From the NCBI GenBank assembly GCA_948474755.1, contig CAOLHI010001138.1:124001-188000 (forward strand): 64,000 nucleotides of DNA. Reading direction: 5' to 3'. This DNA is from Ctenosaura bakeri (Eukaryota > Chordata > Lepidosauria > Squamata > Iguanidae). The notes under the pieces were generated by a model. It did not search any database, was not told where the DNA came from, and saw only the letters and a program-made list of their open reading frames with translations. A program made the translations under genes and the position numbers. The first letter of the stretch is position 1. Each line of letters begins with the position of its first letter. Shown one piece after another: positions 1 to 11,070 of the stretch.

Positions 1-3000
1 TGCAATGAGAAGGAGGGGGAGGATGGGAGTAGCGGCAGACCCCACCAGAGAGGCTGCCTGAGGATTCTAAGCAGCAGAACCAGAAGATTTTTTATTAAAG
101 AAGCTACTCAACAACTTAGGGAAATTGTAACCTCCCCTCAATAGGAAGATTTGCCTGTGGACATTCGGGCTAGGAATGCAGTTGCCTTCTATTGAGGCAG
201 CTAACTCAGATGATGCCAAATCTACAACACCTCCCTACATACCTGTTAGGCTTATGCATATGTGCCCTTCACCACGTCTGATCTGTTGAATTGAAAGATA
301 GTAGAACTGTGTTCTAGCATCATGGCAATGCACATGCCTAACTGGCAAGATTGCCAATCACTACTGAAGAAAGGAGCCAAATTATTCAGCAGGTAGAGCG
401 GATCATCCAGGAAGAACTCCCCACAGGCATGGACAGGGGGGAGAGTGTCTTTGATGGACCCCTGATGGGATCTGAATACACTGGGAATTCTTCCCAGTGT
501 CAGACTTGCTAGAAAAAGCCAGTCAATATGTTTAAAGTTGTGGGTGGAGAATTACAGGAAACCACAATCCCTGGCTGCCCTTTCCTACCTGAGAGGAGGT
601 GGAGGGGATGCTGTAGAATGGTGGCCAGTAGGAGGTGCCATCTAACATAGTAGGAAAAAGCTGCATGAAACCGAAGGGAGCTGAAAAGGAGAGGCTTAGC
701 TGCCTACGGCCATACCACCCTGAACACGCCCGATCTCGTCTGATCTCGGAAGCTAAGCAGGGTCGGGCCTGGTTAGTACTTGGATGGGAGACCGCCTGGA
801 AATACTGGGAGCTGTGGGCTGTTGTAAAAACCCAAGGCTATCTGAGTGTTTGGAGGAGGCTCCAGGAATCTGAAGGGACTCCTATTGTTAGCAACCTCTC
901 ATATGATGCAGCAGAGGAATCTCTTCAGGAAGTCTTTGAAAAGGCTTCAGGATTCAGGATTCCACAGAACAATTAAGGAAGGTTTAAAGGGCCTGCGATT
1001 GTAAGGCTCTATGAAGCAAGATTTATGACTGGCTGTCAAGCGGAGAAAGAAAGAGGATTAACGAATGATGGAGGAGGTGACAGAGCACCCCTACGAGTAA
1101 GCTGGGAGGAGAAGTGATGGTGTACCTCTGAGCTGGAAGGGAGAAAATAAGGGGGCACTTCTGAGAGGCGATTGTGCGCCCCTCCAGGCTGGAAGTGGAA
1201 CTGCAGCTGAAGGACGCTGACTGAAAAGGCAAGGGAGAGAGAAAAGAGAGATGCAAGCTGTGAGACAGCTAAGGGACCAACAACAGCCCTAAAAGGCCCA
1301 CACACCACATATGCTCAAGAGCAACAGACCTCCATCTGTCCACAGGATCACCAAAGGCAAGAACCACCGTTCTAGGAATCACCTGGAAGTCACATTGTAC
1401 CTGCAGACCTCAGAACTCAGGAAAAGTGGAGGAAATGGGATAAAATCCTGAAGAAACAGTAGTTCAACGTGTAGGGCCCAAACAACAGCCCTGGTTATGT
1501 CTTTGGACTGGATGCCAACACAGGGCAAGTGATATGATACCACCATCTACCTAGGCCATTTTACAGAGGCTTTCCACTTTTATTCCATGTGCAGCCCACA
1601 ACAGAAAAACCAGGAGTATTTTTGTTCTTCCCAGAGCCCCGTCATAGGATGGCATAGGATGAGATACACACTTCACAGAACCATAAGGCTGTTTGTTCCC
1701 TTTCAAGCCAAAACATGAGGCCATTTTGAGTGGCTTAAGGAGACATATGGGAGAGAGCTAGTAATTAGGGAAAGTTCTGAGTACAAGGGGGAAAATGTGG
1801 GAATAGAGATTCCCCTTAGGGTGCAACTGGGTCATAGGTGGAGGGGATTGCATTAGGTGCTGCTGGTTGGCCCTACAGCTGTAAAGGTAGCAGGGTTGAA
1901 GCTTTGGATACTTTATGCCAGGCTAAGAGAGCCTTTACTGATTGGGTTGTAAAATCCTCTGAAACTGAAGATCTCCAGATGAAAAGGGGGAGAGAAAATT
2001 CGGACTAGACTCTGCTGTGGCCAGACCAGGAGAAATTGGTCACTCTAAGCACAGTCAGATCCGCAACTGGGAATGAAGAAATCTAAGCTAGACCTTATTG
2101 CCTGACACACACCCGGAAGCTGTCAGGCTCTACTTACGGTCAGACTTAGCAACTGGAGAGGAGAGACGGGGACTAGGCCCTGTTGCAGGTGTGACCTGGG
2201 ACGTACACACTGCTCTACACACGGCCAGATCCCTGAATGTTGGAGACAATATTATGGGTTGTGGCAAGCATAGGAGGGGCAGGAAGCCTGTTTTATCACT
2301 ACAGATGGATGTTCTGTGGGGTTGGAAGATATGTGTATATGGTAATTGTTGGTAATGATGGTGATGATGAGAATGCTGGGCAGGAGAGGCTGGGAAGTGA
2401 ATTGGTTTCACCAACTGGTCAATCAGATCTTGAACACCCTGAATGTCAGTAATGACTGAGTATGTTCTAATGGGCTAAGCTTAGGAGACTATCCCAATTG
2501 TTATGTAAAGTTTGAAATCCCTGAATCTCTACAGGCCTGCCAAGGAAAGCATCCCAATGTTGACTTTTCCTTTAGTTATAGCAATGGTTTTATTGAGGTT
2601 ATATGGGAAAAAGGGGGCCTGGTCCTTCATAAATGAGTTCTAGAAAGAAACCAGCTTTTACCATGGTAAATGGGTATATGGTTTGTCTTCTGGGATGAAT
2701 TGGTGTGGCCATTGAGGGTATCCCCTTTCACCCAGGGCACCAACCAATGAAGGTATGGGATAAACAGTTAGGCTGAGCAAGAAATGGAAAGAGCTTATAA
2801 TGAAAGCAATGGGTATGATTCTGGCAACACATATCTGAAAGGTTGGGAGTCATCATGATTCCAATGAAGAGAATTGCTTTTCATGTGAGGCAGATGCGTT
2901 GTTGGTTGTCAGCCCAGCATGAAATTGGTTGAACTGTCTTACTATTATGTAAATGAATTTGATTGTGAAGAGGAAAAATGCATTTAGAAGTATTCAATGT

Positions 3001-3653
3001 TAGAAAGTCATTCTTGTACTCGGCAGGCATGTGGACATGATTATTTGGTTCCCTAAGTAAGTATGGGTAAAAGACACTGTTTGTAGAATTGCTTTGTGCA
3101 TAAATAATGGCCTTCCTAAATCTGCTTTTCTGTACTCTGCATGTTAAATTGTTTTCAATCTGTAATGATTAGAGTAATAGGGGGAAAGGCTGCAGTATAT
3201 GCTTTGATTGAAATCTGTCTGTGTTTGAAAGGAATACAATGGTACTCTGTGAGACAGTGTTAGGGGGGATGGAATGTGTCTCGCAAAGCTTCCCTTACTT
3301 TGCAACATTAGTAAGATTAGGCAAGAGAATAGTGGGAACCACTTGTACATGTCAGTTTCTCTTTTTGGACGGGCCCAGACTTTTGAGAAGTATCTCACTG
3401 GGACATTGTGCACAATAAATCTTTCCCCTAAAACCGTGGGTCTCTATCTCAATCCCCATTGTCACCGGAGGCACCATGGAATGCATGTTAGTGAACTTGT
3501 TACAGTAGTGGGTGAAAACCCTATTCACAGGTTTTGTATACCTGACTGCTGGAGGAATTCTTTGCTTCTATGTATCTTTTGTGTTATAAAGGCAATAGGG
3601 AAATAGCGCATGCTTCAAATTGCAAGGAATTGAATTTGGCATGAAGGGGGGAA
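1..3653 (+). pseudogene. Possible degraded retroviral interior upstream of an LTR
   Basis: No intact gene is visible here. Frames are short and broken by stops throughout. The assignment rests on position: the stretch runs straight into a polypurine tract and an LTR-like block at 3654. Between about 2380 and 3600 several short frames could be relics of an envelope-type gene. One is a hydrophobic run at roughly 3540-3590, just before the polypurine tract, where a membrane anchor would be expected. I cannot recognise gag or pol motifs (no zinc knuckle, no protease or RT box). A retroposed 5S rRNA copy sits at 702-820. The whole interval could equally be unrelated intergenic DNA, and the retroviral reading is an inference from the flanking LTR. 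Confidence 0.25.
702..820 (+). pseudogene. Near-intact 5S rRNA copy (probable retropseudogene)
   Basis: The 119 bp match vertebrate 5S rRNA over the full length, from GCCTACGGCCATACCACC to the closing GGGCT, with about five substitutions from the consensus as I recall it. The internal pol III control region is preserved: A box around GAAGCTAAGCAGGGTCGGG and C box around TGGATGGGAGACCGCCTGG. No run of four or more T follows within the next tens of bases, so the normal pol III terminator is missing. An A-rich stretch (GTAAAAACCC) follows the 3' end, and imperfect AGGCTTAGCT / AGGCTATCT direct repeats flank the copy. Both point to LINE-mediated retroposition of a 5S transcript. It is much better preserved than the 5S-derived SINEs at 21880 and 45893, so it is probably a separate and younger insertion. 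Confidence 0.85.
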
Positions 3654-4088
3654 TGAAAGAGTTAAATTCAGAGAAGTACTGCATGAGTAGAAAAATAAGT
3701 GAATTGGACAGCAGATGTCCCTGCCTTATCTCGGTTTGAAAGTATGATTGGCCTTGTAACACTATGCTTAGGTGCCTGGGAAGTAAAAGGGAGTCAAGCA
3801 TACACTTTCGCCTCATCTTTGTGTTATTTGGTGACTGAGGCCTTTGTTCCCTTGTTTTGGGGGTGGTATTAAGCTCCAAATGTAATGGCTGACGTAGACT
3901 AGAAATGTGATTGATTGCTGACGCTGTTGACCAAAGGTATAAGAACTAAGTGTTTTAATCAATCGGGGCTGGCAGTTTTGGACATTATATATCCGCTGCT
4001 TGCCCTGCGCAGTAAATAAATGGTTTGGAAAATAAAGCTTTCTGTTTTGGAACAACCTGAAGGTCTTCATCTTTTCCTCGCCACAACA
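3641..4088 (+). mobile_element. Polypurine tract and LTR of an ERV1/gammaretrovirus-like element
   Basis: A purine tract (GAAGGGGGGAA, from 3642) runs into TGAAAGAG at 3654. This junction closely resembles the polypurine tract/U3 boundary of gammaretroviruses. About 435 bp later the block closes with CCACAACA at 4088, a CA terminus. In between lie a TATA-like TATAAGA at 3938 and AATAAA signals near 4015 and 4030, followed by a short U5-like tail, which is the order U3-R-U5. Length and layout fit an ERV class I LTR. No 5' LTR is in the window and no target duplication can be tested. It is a decayed relic with no intact viral gene beside it. Confidence 0.5.
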
Positions 4089-5342
4089 TGATGAAGAACT
4101 TGATAGATTTGCTTTCTGGCTTACATCCAGTCCCTGAAGATAACTGACAATGTTTTTTTTTATACTTTAGTTAAGCTGTTCTTGTTGGGCATCCCAAAAG
4201 AATGTTTATTTGTAAAAAGGAAGATACTTTCATCTGTGATCAGCTTGATTATTTAAAATCATATGGTAATTGATTACAACAACAACAAAATCCTTACAGG
4301 CAGTTGACAGTCCTACATTCCATATACTTGATGGTCATGTTAATTTCAAAACATGTCAGTTGCTTTGCAAACTTGCTAGCTGTCAAAACTAGCCTGAAAA
4401 TCAAACTATGCTCTTGAAATGGCAGGGTCATCTTCACATTTAGTACAAACAAATATGACGCAGGTCCCTAGAAGATTTCACTGCCTGATAGTTTATCAAA
4501 AAGATGCACACTTCTGTGTCAACTGAATGTTTTACAGAATGAAAATATACTCCAAAACTGTCTTCTTCATTCCCTTAGTATTCTTCTTTCAGCTTATGTA
4601 TTGATCAAATAAGTGAAAGTTGGGATAAAAGTAGCACCAATGTAACAAAGATTTTTCCTACAGGCTTGGACAAATCCCATCAACCTTTGCCAACATCTCA
4701 ACATTCAGCTCTTTAATACTGATTGTGATCTATGCTACCTTCAATCTTTGTCAGTGGAATTTTAAAAATGTGGATAGAGAGATAATCTGCTGATTCAGCA
4801 CATACACTGTAAAGAAATGGCAGCCATTTAGTATCTGATTCTTGGGCACCCAATACTGACAATGAAAATTTATATTTCTGTTTTATGGAGGAATTAATAT
4901 GAAATATTTCATTTTTAAATGCATAACCTTGGAATTATGTTGATGTGTTTTGCGACAGACTCCAAGGTTGTAACAGTTTAATGATAATGACATCTGAGAA
5001 GATGTATGTATAGAAAAATAGAGAATATTGACTAATGGCAGTGATAATGCAAACTTGGCTTACAAAAGTAGTTATTATTAACTAATGTTACATATACTGT
5101 GTTGTATGCTAATAGATTAATGGTTATGAAGCTTTGAATTGTAATGTATGCATGGGGAGATATGCTTTATGTGGCCAGCTATCCCATACTTGCTTCCTCA
5201 CTGACTTGTCCATGTATGTAATGGTAGGAACACTCTTTGTTAGGTTTGACGTGTATCCAATTGTTAGTCCCAATTAGAAGAAACCAATGGAATTAGTTTC
5301 AATCTTGAAAATCAATATTTAATCTAAGTTCTGAAGAGCTCT
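4089..5342. other. Unassigned AT-rich DNA
   Basis: I see no coding exon, RNA gene or recognisable repeat here, only a short (CAA)n run near 4278. Confidence 0.4.
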
Positions 5343-5990
5343 TGTTCTTGTGTGTTTTCAAATTGTTTCTGACTAATGGTGACCCTAAGGTGTTTTCTTG
5401 ACAAGGTTTGTTCAAAGGGGATTTGCCTTTGCCTTCCTCTGAGACTGAGACAGTATGACTTGTGCAAGGGCACACAGTGGTTTTCCCTGGCCAAAGGGAT
5501 TCTATCTCTTGGAATCCTAGTCTAAGACCCTTTCTGCACTTTACTTGCATCCCAGTGGTGTCTGGTGAAAATGGTGGCAGTGGCTTTTCCAGGAAGGGAG
5601 AGCAATGGAGTGCTCCTTTCCACACCAGCTGCCTGTGGGATCCAGGAAGTGTGATGGCCATGCCTCTTCATGCCACAGCACTGCCAGGTACTGTCCTAGG
5701 CTGTGCTGGGGCAGGAAGTGCAGGCATTGTGCTTCCAGGACCTCCACTAGCAAGGTAAGTGCAGACACACAGTGGGAGGGTGGCATATCACTGGTCATTG
5801 ATGGGGAAAGTCCACCAATGATTTGTGGTGTGATCGCATGTCCTGGGGATGGGAGAAAGATGGGACCTGGATGATGTCATGCATAAGTGTCATCCAGGTC
5901 CCATCCTTCTCCAGTTCCCAGTGCGGGTTGGGTGTGTCAAGGGTAAAGAGCCTGATACTCATACTACTACACCACACTGGCTTTCAGCTC
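5343..5990 (-). mobile_element. Sauria SINE, inverted, split by a MITE
   Basis: Reading the minus strand, 5953-5990 gives the 5' tRNA-like head (reverse complement of CACCACACTGG). 5343-5525 gives the rest, including the tail related to Bov-B LINE (reverse complement of GTGTGTTTTCAAATTG, then CTGACTAATGGTGACCC). The two parts are separated by the 427 bp MITE at 5526-5952. They join into a normal SINE when the MITE and one copy of its ~3 bp duplication are removed. Sauria SINEs are squamate-specific pol III retroposons mobilised by Bov-B LINEs. Confidence 0.8.
5526..5952. mobile_element. PIF/Harbinger-like MITE (subfamily with 12812)
   Basis: The termini are GACCCTTTCTGCAC on the left and, on the opposite strand from the right, GGCTCTTTACCC. 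Flanking triplets are TAA (5523-5525) and TGA (5953-5955), compatible with a 3 bp duplication and one mutation. Internally it shares long blocks with the element at 12812, including TTTCCACACCAGCTGCCT and a hairpin near 5864-5904 (GGACCTGGATGA paired with TCATCCAGGTCC). A near-perfect 5' splice donor (AAG|GTAAGT) lies at 5754/5755. There is no transposase; it is non-autonomous. Confidence 0.7.
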
Positions 5991-6295
5991 TAGCTATGAC
6001 TAAAAATTAGATTTAAGCTATTATGTCTTGTCAGAGGAAAAAAATGAAATATATGAACCATACTGTGTTATCAACCCTAAATTAATTTCATTTTTTTCAA
6101 CAATATAAAGTGCATGTCTTTAAGGACAGATATCTTTGCTTCCAGGACTTCAAGTAAATGCAATATCACCATAAGTAGGTAAGTAGCAAATTACAAGAAT
6201 GCACATGTCCAATGTGCTCCTCACAAAAATGGCAATACCCTCAAGGCACAGACATGCAGCATAGATTTGGGCATTGCATGTCTGTACAAATAGTG

Positions 6296-6534
6296 TGACA
6301 TTGTGGTTTGTTCATTAGACTACAACTCAGGAGACCAGGGTTTGAATTTCCACTTAGCCATGGAAACCCACCAGGCGATCTTAGGTAAGTCACCCTCTCT
6401 CAGCCTCAGAAGAAGGTTAAAGACACCCCCACAACAACGCTTGCCAAAAAGAACCCCCCCCATCATAGATTCACCTTAGAGTTGCCATAAGTTGGAAATG
6501 ACTTGAAGTCATATAACAACAGAAACAGCAACAA
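6296..6534 (+). mobile_element. Sauria SINE, near full length
   Basis: The tRNA-like head includes TTAGACTACAACTCAGGAGA and a B-box-like segment (GGTTTGAATTTCC). The middle is CCATGGAAACCCACCAGGCG. The tail GCCATAAGTTGGAAATGACT runs into an ACAACAG-rich end. This is the canonical layout of a squamate Sauria SINE. Confidence 0.88.
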
Positions 6535-6839
6535 TGTCTGTATAATATTATCATGCTCAAACATTAAAGACTGCTGCTGATTAAAGTTGTTATTGCATAT
6601 TTTGAGTGAGTAAAGAGAAACAATGAAAATCTACCATGTTTTAAATAGCATTTTACTAATAGCTTTTATCAGGCCTTGATAACTTAATTAAATCACCACT
6701 ACCTGCCTGGGAGTCAAGAATTCCCAGACCCCAGCTATATGCTTTGCATTTGAACTGAAACGTACCAATGCATGTACCCAAAATACAAGCTCAATTCCCC
6801 AGCAACCAAGGTGATATTTAGCAGTTCTCACATGAATAT

Positions 6840-6932
6840 GTATTGGATAATAGTGAAAAGTGGTCTGAATTTGGGTATCTCAGAACTCAAGTGATGCTGG
6901 GGGATTCCTATTTGGCAGGGCTTGGTTCTATT
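6840..6932 (+). mobile_element. L2 LINE, 5' part (continues at 7829)
   Basis: This is a short piece of L2 reverse transcriptase upstream of the solo LTR. GGCAGGGCTTGGTTCTATT encodes the degraded PQGSVL motif, and the reading continues at 7833 on the other side of the LTR. The left boundary is uncertain. Confidence 0.6.
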
Positions 6933-7828
6933 TGTTACCGCAGTTGCTAGCCTGAATTTGTGGGATATTAGATATCACTTTGATATCAATAATTTGACCT
7001 TCTTTATCTATTCCTCTCCATGTGCTGTGAGGCTCCTGGACAAGCTCGCAGACAGGCCGCTAACCACTGTAATATTCCACACAAATACAGGCAGGCCAGA
7101 AATAGGCGTCCCGCTGCTTCAGGAGACCTCAAGGCAAGTACCCTATTATGTATGCACACTACTTACAAAGAACTCCCTGCCCCGAGCAGGCAGCTTGATT
7201 AGATGAATACTCATCTGTCGAGCACTCCGCGTTTGCATACTGGCTACTCTATTGACAATTCGGACTTAACTCAATCATGCTAAATTCTGACCTTTCGGAG
7301 GTTTTGCCTCCAGCCTGAAACTCATTGTTTTCCCCAAGTACGGACTAGCCTACGGCCACATTTTCCCCTATAAGAACCCCTGACTTTGAGAGCTTCCTTG
7401 GATTGCTCCTGACTTCCATTCTGCCTTGCTGCCGCTTTGCTTGGAGAGCCTTCCCCTCAGTCCCACGTACTGAGAAACTTCATCTCTACGAGCCTCTGCT
7501 GCAGACTACCCGGGCTTCAGGACAGGTGTAGTATTACCCAGACCAACAACGTCCTCTAAAAATCCCTCTATCCCACTCCAACCTTTATTTCTATAGTTAT
7601 CTGTGTGAGTGTGCTGCATACACTGTTTGACTGTACTTTAAAAAAAACACAATTATTATATTCACTTCTGTTTGCTCCTTGACCTGGCCTGACCATTGAG
7701 TAAAAGGTCTCGCTCCGTTGCCCTGCCTCTTGTATTGATAGCTTGTACTCTTTGCTAATTTCCCCAACTTGTATAATTTGGAGTGCACTTAGGTGTCCCT
7801 TACGGAACCCCCAGAAATCAGGGTAACA
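6933..7828 (+). mobile_element. Solo LTR, family TGTTACC...GGTAACA (copy 1)
   Basis: This 896 bp block starts TGTTACCG and ends CAGGGTAACA, and is flanked by the perfect 4 bp duplication TATT (6929-6932 and 7829-7832). It holds a TATA box (CCCTATAAGAACCCC near 7369) and a U5-like end. Two inverted relatives lie at 10171-11070 and 43249-44089. They share AGATATCACTTTGATATC near the 5' end, the TATA region and a 3' block containing GCTAATTTCCCCAA. There is no internal coding region. A TGTTA...TAACA end with a 4 bp duplication fits Ty3/Gypsy or ERV1 types, and I cannot choose between them. Confidence 0.8.
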
Positions 7829-8914
7829 TATTCCCTCATACTATTTAATATCTACAAGTAGCCACTGAGAGAGGTCATCCAGAGTTTTGGAGGTTTGTGT
7901 CATCAATATGTTGATGGCACTCACCTATATTTATCCTTTCCATCTAACTTCACGGAAGCTTGGAGCTGGATGGAAAGGATGAGGGAAAACAAATCTAAAC
8001 TTAATCCAGACAAGACAGAAATGCTCCTTGTCGTTCAAAAGGGAGATCAGGGAACTGGGATTCAGCCTGTGTTGGATGGGGTTACATTCCCCCTGAAATC
8101 TCAGGCTCTCAGCTTGGTCATACTCCTGGACTCTTGTCTGAGTCTGAATGCTCAAGTTTTGGGAGTAGCCAGGAGTGTGGGGCAGTTGGGACTGTTCCTG
8201 GAGATATTACATCTGGCTACAGTGACACATACCTTGGTTATACCCCATTAGGATTATTGTAAAATAGTCTACATGGGTCTGCCTTTGGAAATTGTCTGGC
8301 CAGTTGTGGCTGACTGGGGCTAGTTACAGGGAACACATAATTCCCATATTGCAACAGTTTCATGGGCTACTGGTTCATTCTTGGGCAGAATTCAAAGTGC
8401 TGGTCATGTCCTTTAAAACACTGTATGGCTTGGGTCCAAATTGTTTGAAAGATTGTAACGCCTTCTGTGAACCTGCCCAACTTTTAAGATCTTCAGGGGA
8501 GGTATTTCTCTCCACATAATAGGTGTGTTTGGTAAAGATGAGGGAAAGAGTCTTCTTAGTGACTGCTCCCAACTTCTGGAATTCCCTCTTTCAAAAGACT
8601 TGGTTGGCCCCTTCTGCTGGTAAATAAAGACTTTAAAAAATTTTAGGTAGGACTCAACTTTTAAGTTACTTTGTCAGAAGGAAATATTTAATGGGATATA
8701 CTGTGGTTTTATCTTTATTTTTTTACTATATTTTAATGTGCTTTGAATTGTTGCAATTTTGTATTTTTTAATACAACTGTTTCTTTAATGCTTTTTAAAC
8801 TTTTGTTTCAAATGGGTTTTAGTGTACTTTGTTCTTAACTTGATGTGACCCTCTTTGGGTCTCATCATGGGAGAAAGATGGGCTATAAAATTAATAAAAT
8901 AATATAATAGCCAC
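7829..8914 (+). mobile_element. L2 LINE, RT to 3' end
   Basis: It begins with degraded RT sequence (an LFNIY segment at 7844, then a motif resembling CHQYADDTQLY at 7898-7935). It runs through the KLNPDKTEMLLV motif near 8000 and the C-terminal part of ORF2. It ends with the typical L2 3' UTR (GGGCTATAAAATTAATAAAA). Many stops and frameshifts show that it is dead. Together with 6840-6932 it is one insertion split by the solo LTR. Confidence 0.82.
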
Positions 8915-9825
8915 AACTATGCTGTGATATTCAAAAGAAGGCAACTAGGGATGGTTAAGGGTTGCTTTGTATATTGATGGTATTAACAACATAATAGGTA
9001 CAAGAACCCATTAGAAATGGCTTTTAGAGGTCTAGAAGACATAAAGAATTTTTTATCTTTTATATTGTTAAGAATTTGTGTTAAAAATTTTCAGTTTGGC
9101 AGAGGGGCTTTTCATAATTTATTTTTCCCATCTAGAAGATTTCCATTAAATTTCCAGAAGGGTCATCTCAAGCCAATTTTACTTTGCAGTATGCTAAGAT
9201 CACTTGGCTTTTATCTCTGTAAAAATAGTTATATAATACTTTTATTTTGTCTCAATTAGTGGTTCCTCAAAACAAGAACCAAGGGGGAAAAAAGCTTTTC
9301 CCGCCTATTTTTAACAATTACTACATTAATCTAGCCTCCAAATACCACAGCTTCCTCTATAACTCCAAAAAAAATTGAAAGGAAGCTCTTATAAATCAGT
9401 TGATAGTTCCACCCCCTAATTAAAATTCACCAAACTTTCCTCAACTATTAATTTCCCCTTTCTGTTAGAATTTGTGGCACAGAATCTTTATACTGCTCTT
9501 GCCACAGGGCTTTCAGATACTTTCTCTTCCACAACAGACGCCAGGGAGGTTGACAAGAGAGGACAGTGAAAGTCATATTTTAGTGCATGCTATGAGAACT
9601 CAGTAGAGATATATTCTATCAGTGAGAAAGTTATTAATTGTCCCCCTCCCCACTTGAGAAATCAAATGAAGGCACAGATCCAAGATTCCAGAAACTGGAC
9701 AGGTACTCATTTATTGACATATTACTGCTTTCAGTCCTTAAAGGCCCTTGCTGATTCCATCTATAAAGCTAATTCAAATGCGGAAAATTAATCTTTGTGG
9801 CTTTCTATGAACATAAATACATACA

Positions 9826-9861
<36 letters not shown>

Positions 9862-10170
9862 TATATATTTGGTAACAGGTATGCTCTTGTATTTCTGCAG
9901 ACTTCTGTGTTCTGATCATAATTACTCTGCTAAAGAGAATATACTTGCAGAGTAGGATCTGACTATATTTTTTAAAAAAAAGATGGACTTGAGATGCCTG
10001 TAGGCAGAAGAGGAGAGAGGAGCACTTGTACATTAAAGGAAGGACTACTTTAAGAAATCAAACTAACTGAAGAAAGAAATTGGAGTTTGTTCTACCAGGG
10101 CCAACTCAAGATGTCTAGCTGCCTGAGGCAGAGCAGTAAATGGCATCATACTCTCTGATCCAAGTCAAAA
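8915..10170. other. Unassigned DNA with a microsatellite
   Basis: No gene is visible. It holds the (ACAT)n tract at 9818. Near 10095, CAGGGCCAACTCAAGATG resembles the left end of an hAT-type element, but I cannot find its right end. Confidence 0.35.
9818..9868. repeat. (ACAT)n / (AT)n microsatellite
   Basis: About nine ATAC units are followed by an AT dinucleotide run. Confidence 0.95.
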
Positions 10171-11070
10171 TGTTACCCTAACTTCTGGGAGGTCCCTGGG
10201 AGACACCTTAAGTTGCTCCAAAATACAAAGATTGGGGAAATTAGCAGAGCACTTGATTTTAGCAATACAAAGGGCAGGGCAATGCTAGAAGGACCTTCTA
10301 CCCAACTTTTACAGGGTTCGACCACAAGAAAACCAAACAAACATTCTAGATTTAAATGTTTTATTGAAAATAATGTCAAGCACGCACTATGCACTCGTTC
10401 GAGCATGCACACAAGGCCTATGGAGTTGAAAGAAGGAAAATTGATATGGGAGTAGAAGAAGGGATTTCAGTTTTGAGTGATACTGCATCTGTCCAGAAGT
10501 CTTGGTCTGGAAGGTGGTGAAACGAAACAGATTTCAGCTAAGTGGGGCTGCTGGGGAGAGTCCTTGAACTAACAGAGTGCCGGTCTGTTAGCATGCAGGG
10601 GAAGTTTCTCTGATGGACAGAGTAGCGTTCCTATCCTGGGAGTTCTCTGAAGACACCCTTCTAAAACTGGGACTACTTATAGGGCAGAACATATCTTGCG
10701 GGCAGGCCCTCTCCTGGGAAGAACAATGGCCAAAATTCTGCAAAATAACAGCTTGATAGCTTGCATGATTGGATCATGTAAATGAACCACACCTTGTAGA
10801 ATTTTCTAGAGTCAGAGTGGCTCAACCAGGAGAAAACACGCTAATCCCCTCAAGTTGGCTATTCTTGGCTGAGGACCCTTTGTTCATGTGAACATGTATA
10901 GCCTGAGGTCTCCTTGGGCTACATGACTGGGGATTTTCCTGGCCTTGACCTGGTTTCAGTCGTTCAACCTCTTTGCTTACATACCCACCCGGACAACCTC
11001 TCTGGCATGGTGGGCATATTTGATATTAATTTTATATCTTCCCGAGAAGGGGTATGCCAGTGGGGTAACA
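10171..11070 (-). mobile_element. LTR, family TGTTACC...GGTAACA (copy 2, inverted)
   Basis: This 900 bp block has TGTTACCC at its left edge and GGGGTAACA at its right edge on the plus strand. It is homologous to 6933-7828 in reverse orientation. On the minus strand it has a TATA box (CCCTATAAGTAG), an AATAAA in TTTTCAATAAAACATTT, and the shared block GCTAATTTCCCCAA. Flanking bases (CAAAA left, ATTAT right) do not form a duplication, unlike copy 1. Confidence 0.75.

Noticed and set aside
635..976. 113-codon frame covering the 5S copy
   Set aside because: The frame reads through a structural RNA sequence and has no protein homology.
2098..2452. Overlapping frames near 2.1-2.4 kb considered as a retroviral envelope start
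   Set aside because: No signal peptide, cleavage site or conserved cysteine motif could be identified with confidence. Only a general 'possible retroviral interior' is claimed.
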